A stretch of 64,000 bases of DNA from Bacteriovorax sp. Its GTDB lineage: Bacteria > Bdellovibrionota > Bacteriovoracia > Bacteriovoracales > Bacteriovoracaceae. The notes under the pieces are model-generated. The model worked only from the letters and a program-made list of their open reading frames with translations, was not told the DNA's origin and made no database searches. How positions within the stretch are numbered: position 1 is the stretch's first letter; every line of letters starts with the position of its first letter. The stretch is from positions 62,001-126,000 of the forward strand of contig JACMNL010000101.1 in the NCBI GenBank assembly GCA_014378525.1. The letters are read 5' to 3'. Below are positions 41,904-50,852 of this stretch, in pieces. The position numbers were made by a program, and so were the translations under genes.

Positions 41904-42935
41904 TCAGTGATAACGTTTGGATTTAAGAGAAAGTGTGCGTTTATCTATATAGGTCTGCGTGATTTTTGCGTCTTTATGGTTCAAATAATCGCGTACAAAT
42001 AATAAATCTTTTGATTTTAAATAAAGTTCAGTGGCACAGGCCTTTCGAAAACTGTGCGGTGTAATTTTAGTTGTAAGTTGATTATCGGGAATGGCCCGCT
42101 CGATAATTTTGATGATCTTATTGTACATGGCCTTCTTTGACAGCGCACGACCCGATTTCGTCTGAAAAAGAAAAATTTTATTGAATTCGTTTTCACCAAT
42201 ATAATAATTAAAATTTTTAAATATAATTTCGTCTTTTTGTATTACCAGCGTGTGAACGTATCCACCTTTACGGTTAAAGGTTATCGTACGTGAAGAACGG
42301 TCAAAATTTTCAATTTTTAAGTCGCATAATTCACTCAATCGCAGGCCGCCGTAATAGAGCAGATAAATAATGAGCCTTTCGCTGGTTCTGAAAGTTTTTT
42401 CTTCAATTTTTTTGAAATCTTCTTTAGCAATCATTGTCGTCGGAGTGACGTCTATTTCTTTAAGAGTAATTGCGTGGATTTTACTCTTAACTGGATTTTT
42501 TAGGAATTTATCTGAAGTATCTTCATGAACTTCTTTCAAATATTCGAAGAAATTTTTCAGGCTGGATAAATGGCGGCGTTTTGATGAGACGGATAACGGG
42601 TCCTGAAAAAAGAGCAGGTATTTTTCCGTTCTTTTTTTAAAGAAGGCCTTCCCGATTATGAACCTGAACCACAGTAAAAAATGAATCCCCGGATTGGCCG
42701 CCAATCTTCCAATTTCCCGATAAACATTTCCACCGCTGGATAAAAATTCTTTATAGAGACCTATGGTTTCGCCGTTCACTTTTTCAATTTTTAGGTGCTG
42801 CTCGTGTTCGATCCAGTTAAAAAATTTGAGCAAATCAGCTCTATAGTTTTTGATGGTATGTTCCGATTTGTTGAGGCGTCTTAGATTCAACAAATAGTTT
42901 TCAAGAAGAATGTGAGAAGTCTGGTTCTGGTCCAA
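41904..42935 (-). CDS. Tyrosine recombinase with extended core-binding domain
   Basis: 343 residues. The SAM-like core-binding domain (LRRLNKSEHTIKNYRADLL) is followed by an unusual hydrophobic/basic stretch of about 45 residues (ending YLLFFQDPL) before the second helical part (KRRHLSSLKNFFEYL). The catalytic set is complete: Arg in YGGLRLSEL, Lys in FNRKGGY, HSFR in TPHSFRKACATEL, His in YLNHKD and Tyr in TQTYID. Xer proteins are about 300 residues, so the insertion accounts for the extra length. No phage genes are nearby. A 14-bp palindrome lies 43 bases upstream of its start. Confidence 0.88.
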   Translation of the reverse strand: MDQNQTSHILLENYLLNLRRLNKSEHTIKNYRADLLKFFNWIEHEQHLKIEKVNGETIGLYKEFLSSGGNVYREIGRLAANPGIHFLLWFRFIIGKAFFKKRTEKYLLFFQDPLSVSSKRRHLSSLKNFFEYLKEVHEDTSDKFLKNPVKSKIHAITLKEIDVTPTTMIAKEDFKKIEEKTFRTSERLIIYLLYYGGLRLSELCDLKIENFDRSSRTITFNRKGGYVHTLVIQKDEIIFKNFNYYIGENEFNKIFLFQTKSGRALSKKAMYNKIIKIIERAIPDNQLTTKITPHSFRKACATELYLKSKDLLFVRDYLNHKDAKITQTYIDKRTLSLKSKRYH

Positions 42936-42973
42936 CTTTTTTAAATCCTTTTAAAAAAATCAATTGAGAAGCT

Positions 42974-43009
42974 AAAAAAGCTACATATAATTTATATTAT
43001 ATGTAGCTT
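42974..43009 (-). terminator. 14-bp AT-rich palindrome: terminator, or dif-like site
   Basis: Perfect inverted repeat AAGCTACATATAAT / ATTATATGTAGCTT around TTAT (42978-43009), followed on the minus strand by T6, so it can terminate the gene at 43065. Its core ATAA-TTTATA-TTAT differs by a single base from the centre of E. coli dif (ATAA-TGTATA-TTAT), and a tyrosine recombinase starts 43 bases away; recombination-site function is an alternative. Confidence 0.55.
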
Positions 43010-43064
43010 AAGACTCACAAGTAAATAATATTGTTCATTTTTTCTGTAATGATCGATTTAAGGC

Positions 43065-45077
43065 TTAAATTTCTCCGGGTGCTGGTATTCCTTCGTATAA
43101 ATCTTCTTCTGCAGAAGTATTTTCCATTTCATGATCCTGATCCGTCACGCGAAGGTCATATGAACGGTTTGTAATGCGTGCCTGAACCTCAGTTAATTCT
43201 TTATAAAGAGCACGGTAATTTAATGTTCCAAATTCAAAAGAAACAGGCTTCAATTTTTTAGCAGTCATCTCAAGTTTGAAATAAATTAAATCTTTCAACT
43301 GATCCTGCGGTAAAAGTGAGATTAAAAATCCCACACCAATTTTGTCAAAAACTCCGTGGTCATTTAGCTTCACAAGTTTTGAAAGCATAATCTCAGAATT
43401 GCCTTCTTTGTTTTCTAAAATTATATAAAGTTTTGAGGCCAGCTGCTTCAGGCTCGACTTGGTTACAAAACGATTCACAAAAAGGAAGTCTTTTAATTTT
43501 TCCAAGCCTACATCTTCATCAAGCATATGAAGTGTCTTAATGTGTTCAACGTATGCCTGAAGTGCGGTATTCAGCTGTTCTTCTGAATAACCAGACAGGT
43601 ATTTAAAGCCCTGTGATTTTAAAATTAGCTGGAAAAATACGCGGGAGTCAGTTCTATCTGCAACTTTTTTCCATTCACTCATATCAATTAGCGGGCCGAA
43701 CACTTCAGGTATCTGGCCGATCATATATTTTTGAACCATTCTTTGCTCGATTGATCTGAAGAGTTTATCCCTGCGCTCAAAACTCAATCCGAAGTCGGGA
43801 TTTTTTACGTTTATATCTTCTGTGTTCAGACGTGGAATCAAACCAAAATTGTTCATGAAAGTCTGGTCTTTAAAATCAAAAATCCATTTACCGAATTTCG
43901 TCGTGATATATTTTGAGTATGTAGGGTAAAAGAAATGAAGGTTATTTTCATTTTTATCGATGAATGTAACTTTGTTTTCCGTGTAAGCAGTATCTTTTGT
44001 GTAGCTGGTAACCAGAAGAGCAAATTTTACTTTTTTCGTGTCGCCACGGAAATCGTTAAAGCCCTTGAAGATTCTTGAAATACGACGGTCTTTTGGTTCT
44101 TTTAATTTATCTTCAGCAAAAATCTTTTCTGCTTTTTCGAATGAAGAAATCAACTTATCTTTAAGCACTGATGCATTATCAAGTTTGTTGATAACAACAG
44201 CATCTTTAAACTTAAGTGTCGTTTTTAAAATCTGATCGTAGGCCTCTTTTGACTCATCATTTTTTAAGTCAAAAATATAGTCTGCAATAAACTGTGCACC
44301 AGGATTAATCTGGTATCCAAGCTGAACCAGGTCACGGTCAAATAAGTGATCGATCTGTTTATCAAGAATTCTGATCCCGAAAAGCTTGAATGAAAGACCT
44401 GCACCACCACTTACTCCACGGTTGTATCCACGGGTTGAAATAAGTTTTAAACGAACGTGTGATTCATCGATCTTGAAGACCTGAATAATAAACTCTCCAC
44501 TTAATACATAATAAACACCGGCATTAGCACTTAAAACAACGGGAGTTACTGAAGCGGAATTAGCACGTGCTTCGATGGCCACGTTAAGGTTCGCGGGAAT
44601 ACTTACGAAGTCACCAGGGTTTAAACTTTTAAGAGCTAAGTCCGCCGTTAAAGGTAAATGTTTTGGAGAGTATGGTAGAGCAAGTAGAGCTTCTTTTTTC
44701 TTTTTAAATTGTCTTACGAAGAAAAAACTCTGTTCGCGGTTTACTGAAAATGAAAAAGGAAGATCGACAAAATTATCGACGATATCGCCGACATTAATGG
44801 CCCCTTTTAAATCCCACTTATCGATACGTGTATAAAACTGATCCTGATAAGATGCTTCAACATCGTAACTATACTTAGATGAAATGTTGATTCCATCAAT
44901 GAGATCAATATTGGCGATATCAGCACCAAACTGAATATCAAGGTTCGCAATTTCTTTTTTTACTTTTCCAGGAATATCTTTTGTTTCAAGATAATCGTGG
45001 AGACTGGCGTGCGAATTGGCAGTTAGTAAAACTGTAAGAATCGACGCTAGAATAAATTTAAGTGATAGCTTTTTCAT
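43065..45077 (-). CDS. Large secreted protein, unknown
   Basis: 670 residues from ATG 45077 (AGGGA 6 bases upstream) with a signal peptide (KFILASILTVLLTANSHA). The first 270 residues are beta-rich with barrel-like alternation (FSFSVNREQSFFFVRQF, KLFGIRILDKQIDHLF, LVQLGYQINPGAQ), then a mixed region and a helical C-terminal third (LIYFKLEMTAKKL). No cysteines in the mature protein. Ends acidic (HEMENTSAEEDLYEGIPAP). No family recognised; export to the periplasm or outer membrane is the only safe statement. Confidence 0.7.
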   Translation of the reverse strand: MKKLSLKFILASILTVLLTANSHASLHDYLETKDIPGKVKKEIANLDIQFGADIANIDLIDGINISSKYSYDVEASYQDQFYTRIDKWDLKGAINVGDIVDNFVDLPFSFSVNREQSFFFVRQFKKKKEALLALPYSPKHLPLTADLALKSLNPGDFVSIPANLNVAIEARANSASVTPVVLSANAGVYYVLSGEFIIQVFKIDESHVRLKLISTRGYNRGVSGGAGLSFKLFGIRILDKQIDHLFDRDLVQLGYQINPGAQFIADYIFDLKNDESKEAYDQILKTTLKFKDAVVINKLDNASVLKDKLISSFEKAEKIFAEDKLKEPKDRRISRIFKGFNDFRGDTKKVKFALLVTSYTKDTAYTENKVTFIDKNENNLHFFYPTYSKYITTKFGKWIFDFKDQTFMNNFGLIPRLNTEDINVKNPDFGLSFERRDKLFRSIEQRMVQKYMIGQIPEVFGPLIDMSEWKKVADRTDSRVFFQLILKSQGFKYLSGYSEEQLNTALQAYVEHIKTLHMLDEDVGLEKLKDFLFVNRFVTKSSLKQLASKLYIILENKEGNSEIMLSKLVKLNDHGVFDKIGVGFLISLLPQDQLKDLIYFKLEMTAKKLKPVSFEFGTLNYRALYKELTEVQARITNRSYDLRVTDQDHEMENTSAEEDLYEGIPAPGEI

Positions 45078-45198
45078 AGTAGTTCCCTGTTGTATACGCA
45101 CATTTTAAGGTGTTACCGGACCGCGCACCATGCAAGTATTTGGAGTATGCATTTTTTACTAGGTGTGTACAAAATGTGCTGATAAGCTCTCTAGTAAT

Positions 45199-45813
45199 AT
45201 GGATATGTTCGAACCCTTATTGCAGATTTCCAGCGATCCTTTGCTCTTTTTCCAGTTCTTTGGCTACTGGGGTTTAGCAGCTATTTTGTTCGCTGAAGTC
45301 GGTCTTTTTGCCTTTTTCCTTCCTGGAGACTCCCTTCTTTTTACCCTAGGCCTGATGTCTTATAAGAGTGGAATCGATATCAAAGTTCTCATTCCAGTCT
45401 TACTTGCGGCCACTATTTTAGGGGATCATTTCAGTTATTTTCTAGGGCGAAAATTTGCAGATTTTACGAGAAGAAATCTTGGAAAAATATTTTTGGAAGA
45501 AAAACATCTTGAAATGGCCCACAACTTTTATTTAAAGCATGGTGGTAAAACAATTCTCTTTTGCAAGTTCATCGCATTCGTCAGAACTTTTGCACCCTTC
45601 ATTGCAGGCACAAGTAAAATGAAATACTGGCGCTTCACGCTTTATGAAGTATCCGGAGCTATTTTGTGGGTTGGGGGTATCGTCGGTGGAAGCCATTACC
45701 TTGGTAAAAAGGTCGACTTTGACATGGCCGCATACTTTCATTATTTCGTCATTTTGTTGATTTTTTTGCTCCTTTCACCATTTTTTTTAAAATATTTCAA
45801 GAATAAGCGATAA
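45199..45813 (+). CDS. DedA/SNARE-associated family membrane protein
   Basis: 204 residues from ATG 45199; an in-frame GTG at 45163 would only add a polar tail. DedA markers: FAEVGLFAFFLPGDSLLF near the N-terminus (the E and R/D membrane-embedded pair), FLGRKFADFTRRNLGK and the C-terminal FVRTFAPFIAGTSKMKYWRF. DedA proteins have been implicated in lipid carrier (undecaprenyl-phosphate or phospholipid) flipping. It may be co-transcribed with the aminomutase gene (18-48 bases downstream). Confidence 0.9.
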   Translation: MDMFEPLLQISSDPLLFFQFFGYWGLAAILFAEVGLFAFFLPGDSLLFTLGLMSYKSGIDIKVLIPVLLAATILGDHFSYFLGRKFADFTRRNLGKIFLEEKHLEMAHNFYLKHGGKTILFCKFIAFVRTFAPFIAGTSKMKYWRFTLYEVSGAILWVGGIVGGSHYLGKKVDFDMAAYFHYFVILLIFLLLSPFFLKYFKNKR

Positions 45814-45861
45814 TAGAAATATAAAATATTCATGCAGTTATTGTTCAAATCAAGAGGATTT

Positions 45862-47217
45862 ATGAAAGGCCAAAACTCTACTAAAAAAGACCTTAGACTA
45901 ACACTTCCAGATGGTATCCACCGTCACTTCCGTACAGATGATTTCTGGAGAGTTATTCCTGCGTGGAAAGACGTTACGAAAGAAGAATTCGGCGATCACA
46001 TGTGGCAGATGAAAAACTCAATCAAAAAAGTTGAACAGGTAAAAACTGTTTTAGGTGAATTGTGTACGGAATCTTTTTATCAGGACATGCTGGAAGGACA
46101 AAAATTTACTCCGATGAACATCAGGATCACTCCATATGTTTTTGCACTGATCGACTGGAAAGATCCGGACAATGATCCACTTAGAAAACAATTTCTTCCG
46201 ATTGGTTCTCAGTTTTTACCAGATCATCCATTTTATGAAGCAGATTCACTACATGAAGATGTTGATGCTCCTGTTCCGGGACTGACTCACAGATATTACG
46301 ATAAGGTTTTATTTTTACCGACGACAATCTGTCCGGTTTATTGTTCGTACTGTACACGTTCTCGTTTAATCGGTGGATCGACTGAGACAGTGGAAAAAGA
46401 AACATACGGTGTAAACACGGCGAGAATGGAAGCTGCGTTTGAATATATTAGATCAAAACCTCAAGTGGAAGACGTTGTTATTTCCGGAGGGGACGCTTTC
46501 ATGTTAACGAGTAAACAACTTACTTATATTGGTGAGAGTTTATTAAATATACCTCATATCAGACGCATTCGTTTTGCAACTAAAGGGATTGCGATTTATC
46601 CACAAAAAATTACGAGTGACCACGAATGGTTTAAGGCCCTTTGTGATGTTCACCAGAAAGGTAAAGAGATGGGGAAATCTGTTGTGGTTCACACACACTT
46701 TTCTTCTCCGAAAGAAATTACGATTTATTCGAAGTTGGCAATGGACAGACTTTTCGCAGCAGGGATTATCGTAAGAAACCAGGCCGTGCTTCAGGAAGGT
46801 GTTAACGATTCAATCAACGATATGGTTCTTCTGATCCGTCAGATGGAGTACATGAACGTTCAGCCTTATTATGTTTACATTCACGATATGGTTCCTGGGT
46901 GCGAGCACTTCAGAACAACAATCGCTGAATCTGTGGCGCTTGAAAAGGCAATGCGTGGAACTACTGCAGGCTTCAATACACCGACTTTCGTGTGTGATGC
47001 TCCTGGTGGTGGTGGTAAACGCCATATCGCTTCTTACGAATATTATGATGAAGAAAACGGTATTTCTGTATGGACCGCTCCAAACGTAAAACCAGGCGAA
47101 GTGTTTTTCTATTTTGATCCAATTAGAAAATTATCTCCTGAAGCGCAGGCAAGATGGGCCGACCCGAAAATGCGCGAACAGATGATAGCCGACGCCAAAA
47201 AGAAAGCAGGATTTTAA
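45862..47217 (+). CDS. kamA: KamA-family radical SAM aminomutase (lysine 2,3-aminomutase-like)
   Basis: 451 residues from ATG 45862 (AGAGGA just upstream; ATG 45832 is less likely). Radical SAM cluster CPVYCSYC (about 157-164) follows VPGLTHRYYDKVLFLPTT. SAM/PLP regions: VVISGGDAF, FATKGIAIYP and DAPGGGGKRHI, the last with the PLP lysine. Both aspartates that bind the lysine substrate in characterised LAM (IHDMVPGCEHFRT and CDAPGGGGK) are conserved, so lysine to beta-lysine is the best guess; EF-P-modifying EpmB is shorter. Followed by a terminator. Confidence 0.85.
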   Translation: MKGQNSTKKDLRLTLPDGIHRHFRTDDFWRVIPAWKDVTKEEFGDHMWQMKNSIKKVEQVKTVLGELCTESFYQDMLEGQKFTPMNIRITPYVFALIDWKDPDNDPLRKQFLPIGSQFLPDHPFYEADSLHEDVDAPVPGLTHRYYDKVLFLPTTICPVYCSYCTRSRLIGGSTETVEKETYGVNTARMEAAFEYIRSKPQVEDVVISGGDAFMLTSKQLTYIGESLLNIPHIRRIRFATKGIAIYPQKITSDHEWFKALCDVHQKGKEMGKSVVVHTHFSSPKEITIYSKLAMDRLFAAGIIVRNQAVLQEGVNDSINDMVLLIRQMEYMNVQPYYVYIHDMVPGCEHFRTTIAESVALEKAMRGTTAGFNTPTFVCDAPGGGGKRHIASYEYYDEENGISVWTAPNVKPGEVFFYFDPIRKLSPEAQARWADPKMREQMIADAKKKAGF

Positions 47218-47228
47218 TTCAAAATATC

Positions 47229-47257
47229 CGGGAGTGCTAAAACACTCCCGATTTTCT
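47229..47257 (+). terminator. Rho-independent terminator after kamA
   Basis: 8-bp stem CGGGAGTG / CACTCCCG with a 6-base loop, then ATTTTCTTT, starting 12 bases past the kamA stop. Confidence 0.85.
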
Positions 47258-47366
47258 TTCACTATGTTTTAAACGAACGATTCAATCAGCTTTTTGGAAT
47301 TTATTCTAGTCATCCAGCATGCTAAATTTTATTATTGTCTAAAAAATATCATTTGGAGAGAGCTCA

Positions 47367-48263
47367 ATGCTTAAACGTATTCTTTTAATGTTCGCAGTCT
47401 CGTTACTCATTTCAATTATGATCAGTATCATTTTCTCAATACTGGGAATCGGTTCATATATCGCTCAGGGTGGAATTCAATACGGCCCTCTCATGGCGTT
47501 TTGTCTTTTATGGGGAATGGGTGGTTCATTCATTTCACTTCTGCTTTCTAAAAAAATTGCCAAGTGGACCATGGGAGTTCAGATCGTCACTCTCGAAGGA
47601 CCGCATAGAGCAACTGTTGAAAAAGTTCACCGTCTGGCCAGAAGAGCAGGGATTACTGAAATGCCTGAAGTCGGTATCTATCAGTCACCTGAGGTTAATG
47701 CATTCGCCACGGGGAGATCAAAAAATTCTTCTATGGTTGCTGTCTCTACAGGACTTTTAAGTTTAATGGATGACACTGAAGTAGAAGGTGTACTCGCTCA
47801 CGAAGTCGCTCACATCGCCAATGGCGACATGGTGACGATGACTTTAGTTCAGGGTGTAGTGAATGCCTTCGTCATGTTCCTGTCGCGCGTGGTGGCCTTT
47901 GCGCTTGCTCAGGCAATGAAAGATAAGGATGATGACAGACCGGCAAATCCATGGATGATGATGGGTCTCACAATGTTGTTTGATATCGTATTCGGATTTT
48001 TAGCAGCACCAATAGTGGCTTGGTTTTCCCGCTACAGAGAGTTCCGTGCGGATAAAGGCGGAGCAGATCTTGCGGGTAAGGATAAAATGATTGCAGCTCT
48101 TGAATCACTTCAAAGAGCGTATCCACAATTATTACTTGAAGATAAATCACAGCAACCGAATCCGAACTTCAGGTCAATGCAGATTTCTTCTAAAGGTGCG
48201 TTCATGCAACTGTTCTCAACACATCCACCGCTTGAAGTGCGAATAGCTGCTTTAAAAAGATAG
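47367..48263 (+). CDS. htpX: HtpX membrane protease
   Basis: 298 residues, M48B metalloprotease of the inner membrane quality-control system. Two N-terminal membrane segments (LKRILLMFAVSLLISIMIS, and about 45-62), the zinc motif EVAHIANGD (HEVAH at about 145-149), two more segments, and third ligand region YREFRADKGGADLAG. Length equals E. coli HtpX (293). Its 3' end overlaps the convergent flavoprotein gene by 12 bases. Confidence 0.95.
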   Translation: MLKRILLMFAVSLLISIMISIIFSILGIGSYIAQGGIQYGPLMAFCLLWGMGGSFISLLLSKKIAKWTMGVQIVTLEGPHRATVEKVHRLARRAGITEMPEVGIYQSPEVNAFATGRSKNSSMVAVSTGLLSLMDDTEVEGVLAHEVAHIANGDMVTMTLVQGVVNAFVMFLSRVVAFALAQAMKDKDDDRPANPWMMMGLTMLFDIVFGFLAAPIVAWFSRYREFRADKGGADLAGKDKMIAALESLQRAYPQLLLEDKSQQPNPNFRSMQISSKGAFMQLFSTHPPLEVRIAALKR

Positions 48264-49211
48264 ATTTTTTGGAAGTCTCGAAATAGTTTTTTGGTAATCA
48301 TCAATTAATTCTCTCATGACTTCCGCCACACTCGGAACAGACTTGATCAGACTGACCACCTGTCCGATTTCCAACTCTCCCTGATCCAGCTCACCTTTAT
48401 GCATTCCGTTCATCGCACGGAATTTTCCCAGGTGTTCTGTGAGTTTTGTTTTTAATTCATCGCCGGTATAAGTCTCTTCTATTTTTTTTATTTCGTTTGC
48501 AAACTGGTTATTTAAAAGCCTGACTGGAACAGTACTTCTCATGGCCATCTGAGTAGAATGGGGAAGCGATTGTAGTGCTAAATTTTTAAAATTTTCATGT
48601 GCACTTGATTCTTTTGTCATGAGAAAACGCGTGCCCATTTGTACACCTGAAGCTCCGAGAGCTAAACATGCAGCGATCCCTGCACCAGTGGCAATTCCAC
48701 CAGCAGCAATCACCGGTATGTTAACTTTTGCACAGACCTGGGGAATAAGAGTCATCGTCGTAATTTCTTCGCGACCGTTATGTCCACCGGCCTCATAACC
48801 TTCGGCCACGATGGCATCAACACCCGCATCCATACATTTTACGGCAAGCTCCGGTGAAGAAGTTACGTGCACGACAACTGCACCCTTATTTTTTAAATAG
48901 GCAGTAAATTTTTTAGGAGTTCCTGCAGAAGTAAAAAATATTTTTACACCCAGATCCAGTGCACAGTTTATCTGTTCTTCAGCACCAGAATAAAGCAGCG
49001 GAACATTCACCCCAAAAGGTTTTGAAGTTAATGACTGAGCTTTTAAAATATGTTCTTTCAAAACATCCGGTTTCATCGAGCCAGCGCCGATAATTCCGAG
49101 TCCGCCGGCGCTTGAAACCGCGGCCGCAAGTTTTGAACCAGAGACCCAGATCATTCCACCCTGAACGATTGGATATTCAACATTAAAAAGTTTTGTAATT
49201 GGATTGCTCAT
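48252..49211 (-). CDS. FabK/nitronate-monooxygenase-type flavoprotein
   Basis: 319-residue TIM-barrel FMN protein. N-terminal PIVQGGMIWVSGSKLAAAVS, the motif EGYEAGGHNGREE (FabK and NMO proteins have EG.E.GGH.G here) and PVIAAGGIATGAG, then QMGTRFLMTKESSAHE. These fit enoyl-ACP reductase II (FabK) as well as nitronate monooxygenase. No fatty-acid genes are adjacent, so I keep the broad call. Convergent overlap of 12 bases with htpX. Confidence 0.8.
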   Translation of the reverse strand: MSNPITKLFNVEYPIVQGGMIWVSGSKLAAAVSSAGGLGIIGAGSMKPDVLKEHILKAQSLTSKPFGVNVPLLYSGAEEQINCALDLGVKIFFTSAGTPKKFTAYLKNKGAVVVHVTSSPELAVKCMDAGVDAIVAEGYEAGGHNGREEITTMTLIPQVCAKVNIPVIAAGGIATGAGIAACLALGASGVQMGTRFLMTKESSAHENFKNLALQSLPHSTQMAMRSTVPVRLLNNQFANEIKKIEETYTGDELKTKLTEHLGKFRAMNGMHKGELDQGELEIGQVVSLIKSVPSVAEVMRELIDDYQKTISRLPKNLSF

Positions 49212-49229
49212 GAATAGAGGATAGCTGAA

Positions 49230-49850
49230 TTACGCCTTCTTAGGAAAATATAATCTGACGATCATCCCGGAGTAATCGAGGCGGCGTGTCCATTCAACTT
49301 TTCCGCCGATACTCTGCATATTCTGCATCATAATTTCTTTGCCGATGCCATGAGGAATGATTGAAGAAACTTCCATGGAGATGTCTGGATTCACAGAATT
49401 TTTCCCGCTGCCGTTATCGACAATTTCATAGATACAATAATCTTTAGTTTCCAAAATTCTGACAATTAGTTTGGTCGCACTGGCCTTGACTGAATTATCT
49501 ATGGCATTCTCGATCACCTGAAATATCTGGCCGATATTAAATTCTGTAAAAAAATGAAGATTCGATTTAAAGTCACGGACCTCATTTTGAAAAGTGATAT
49601 GAAATAATAATTCTACAGTCTCTGTCAGTAGATCCATCTGGCGGACAAATTCTTCGGGAGAGTAAGTGAGAAGGGAATCTTCTTTTTCCTGTTTTAAATG
49701 CCTGTAAGCATCGTTAATGAGCTCACTGATGCGAACCAGATTCGTTCTGATGGGAATGAAGTCTTCCTCTCCATATTTCTTGGAAAGAAGAGCGGTATGT
49801 CCGGAAATAAGTGTGAGCTTATTTCGTATATCATGCAGGTATGTCAGCAT
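49230..49850 (-). CDS. Minimal histidine kinase
   Basis: 206 residues, no sensor or membrane domain. The dimerisation H-box comes at the very N-terminus (LHDIRNKLTLISGH, His6). The ATP-binding domain has N-box VIENAIDNSVKAS, G1 IVDNGSGKN and a late HGIGKEIM. Last gene of the leftward signalling operon, 90 bases after the HTH gene at 49941. The partner response regulator is not obvious, because the operon's own receiver lacks the acceptor Asp. Confidence 0.75.
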   Translation of the reverse strand: MLTYLHDIRNKLTLISGHTALLSKKYGEEDFIPIRTNLVRISELINDAYRHLKQEKEDSLLTYSPEEFVRQMDLLTETVELLFHITFQNEVRDFKSNLHFFTEFNIGQIFQVIENAIDNSVKASATKLIVRILETKDYCIYEIVDNGSGKNSVNPDISMEVSSIIPHGIGKEIMMQNMQSIGGKVEWTRRLDYSGMIVRLYFPKKA

Positions 49851-49940
49851 TTGTTAAAGTTCTCCTCAATCTAATCTACCTTTAAAATAGTATTCCTAAA
49901 AGAATGAGTTAAGGGGCGATTATATTGCCTCTAAATTAAT

Positions 49941-50852
49941 CTAGTGAAGTAAAGAAGGGGATGAAAGGAGAGTGAGTTTTGCCTTAAAAAATGGATTCAT
50001 ATCAAAAAGGTAACGATTAGAATTATCACCATCTAATACGGATGCAATTTTAGTCACTGGAGCGTTCTTACCATATTTGTACCAGGTAATACTTGATAAA
50101 ACCCCAAGTCTGGTCAGGCAGGCCTCTTCATTGGAAAATTCCGACATTCCTAAACCGAGTTCTTCGATGACATGTTTAATCGGAGTTGCATCGATCACTG
50201 CCTGACCGTTATGCATGCTGAAGATTTTGTAATCATAATTTTTATCAAACAGGTCAGTGCACTCTTCAAAAAAACATGACACAACTTCTTCAATGCTTTT
50301 TGGTGCGGTCAATTTATCGCGCAGGAAATTCCCTTTAACAACATGAGGAGTTCTGTGCCCCATGGCCAGGAATTCAGCATCAGTGAAGTTGTAGGTCTTT
50401 TTTAAATAAGTCGTGATATCAGAAATAAGAAAGATGTTTGCTTTCTGGTTTTCGCGGTTAAAAAATTCTTCAGTTAACTGAAACTTTCTGATGAGGTTGG
50501 TTTTAGCGCGAAGGCCCCTTACATTCTCAAGATAGTTAATGATGTTTCTAATAGGGAGAACTTCGCTATATGTAGCGTAAGTATATCTTTCAGGCACTGG
50601 AATATCATTTTCTTTAATACATAATGAGTTGAGCTTAAAATCCTGGGCCAGTAGGTCTTCAAAATGAAAGTTCATTTTTTCAGCGAATTCGAATACGCAG
50701 TTAAGTGGAAGCATTTTTACTGCTTGTCTGAATTTTAAATATTCTTTTAATGAAAGCCCTAATGAGTCCGCAAATTCCTGGTCGCTAAACAACAGAGAAT
50801 CCTTGATTCTCTCCATGTTTAACCAGAAAATCTGGTTCTCGTTAAGAAGCAT
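49941..50852 (-). CDS. HTH-containing putative regulator A
   Basis: 303 residues. The N-terminal segment SDQEFADSLGLSLKEYLKFR resembles an Xre/Cro-type helix-turn-helix, degenerate. The long C-terminal region (about 90-300) has no family I can name and includes SMHNGQAVIDATPIKHVIEE. The start overlaps the end of regulator B by 11 bases, so the two are translationally coupled and may act as a pair. Confidence 0.55.
   Translation of the reverse strand: MLLNENQIFWLNMERIKDSLLFSDQEFADSLGLSLKEYLKFRQAVKMLPLNCVFEFAEKMNFHFEDLLAQDFKLNSLCIKENDIPVPERYTYATYSEVLPIRNIINYLENVRGLRAKTNLIRKFQLTEEFFNRENQKANIFLISDITTYLKKTYNFTDAEFLAMGHRTPHVVKGNFLRDKLTAPKSIEEVVSCFFEECTDLFDKNYDYKIFSMHNGQAVIDATPIKHVIEELGLGMSEFSNEEACLTRLGVLSSITWYKYGKNAPVTKIASVLDGDNSNRYLFDMNPFFKAKLTLLSSPSLLH

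Noticed and set aside
48252-49211. Firm call of FabK enoyl-ACP reductase
   Set aside because: Motifs fit both FabK and nitronate monooxygenase; no fatty-acid genes adjacent, so a broad name is kept.
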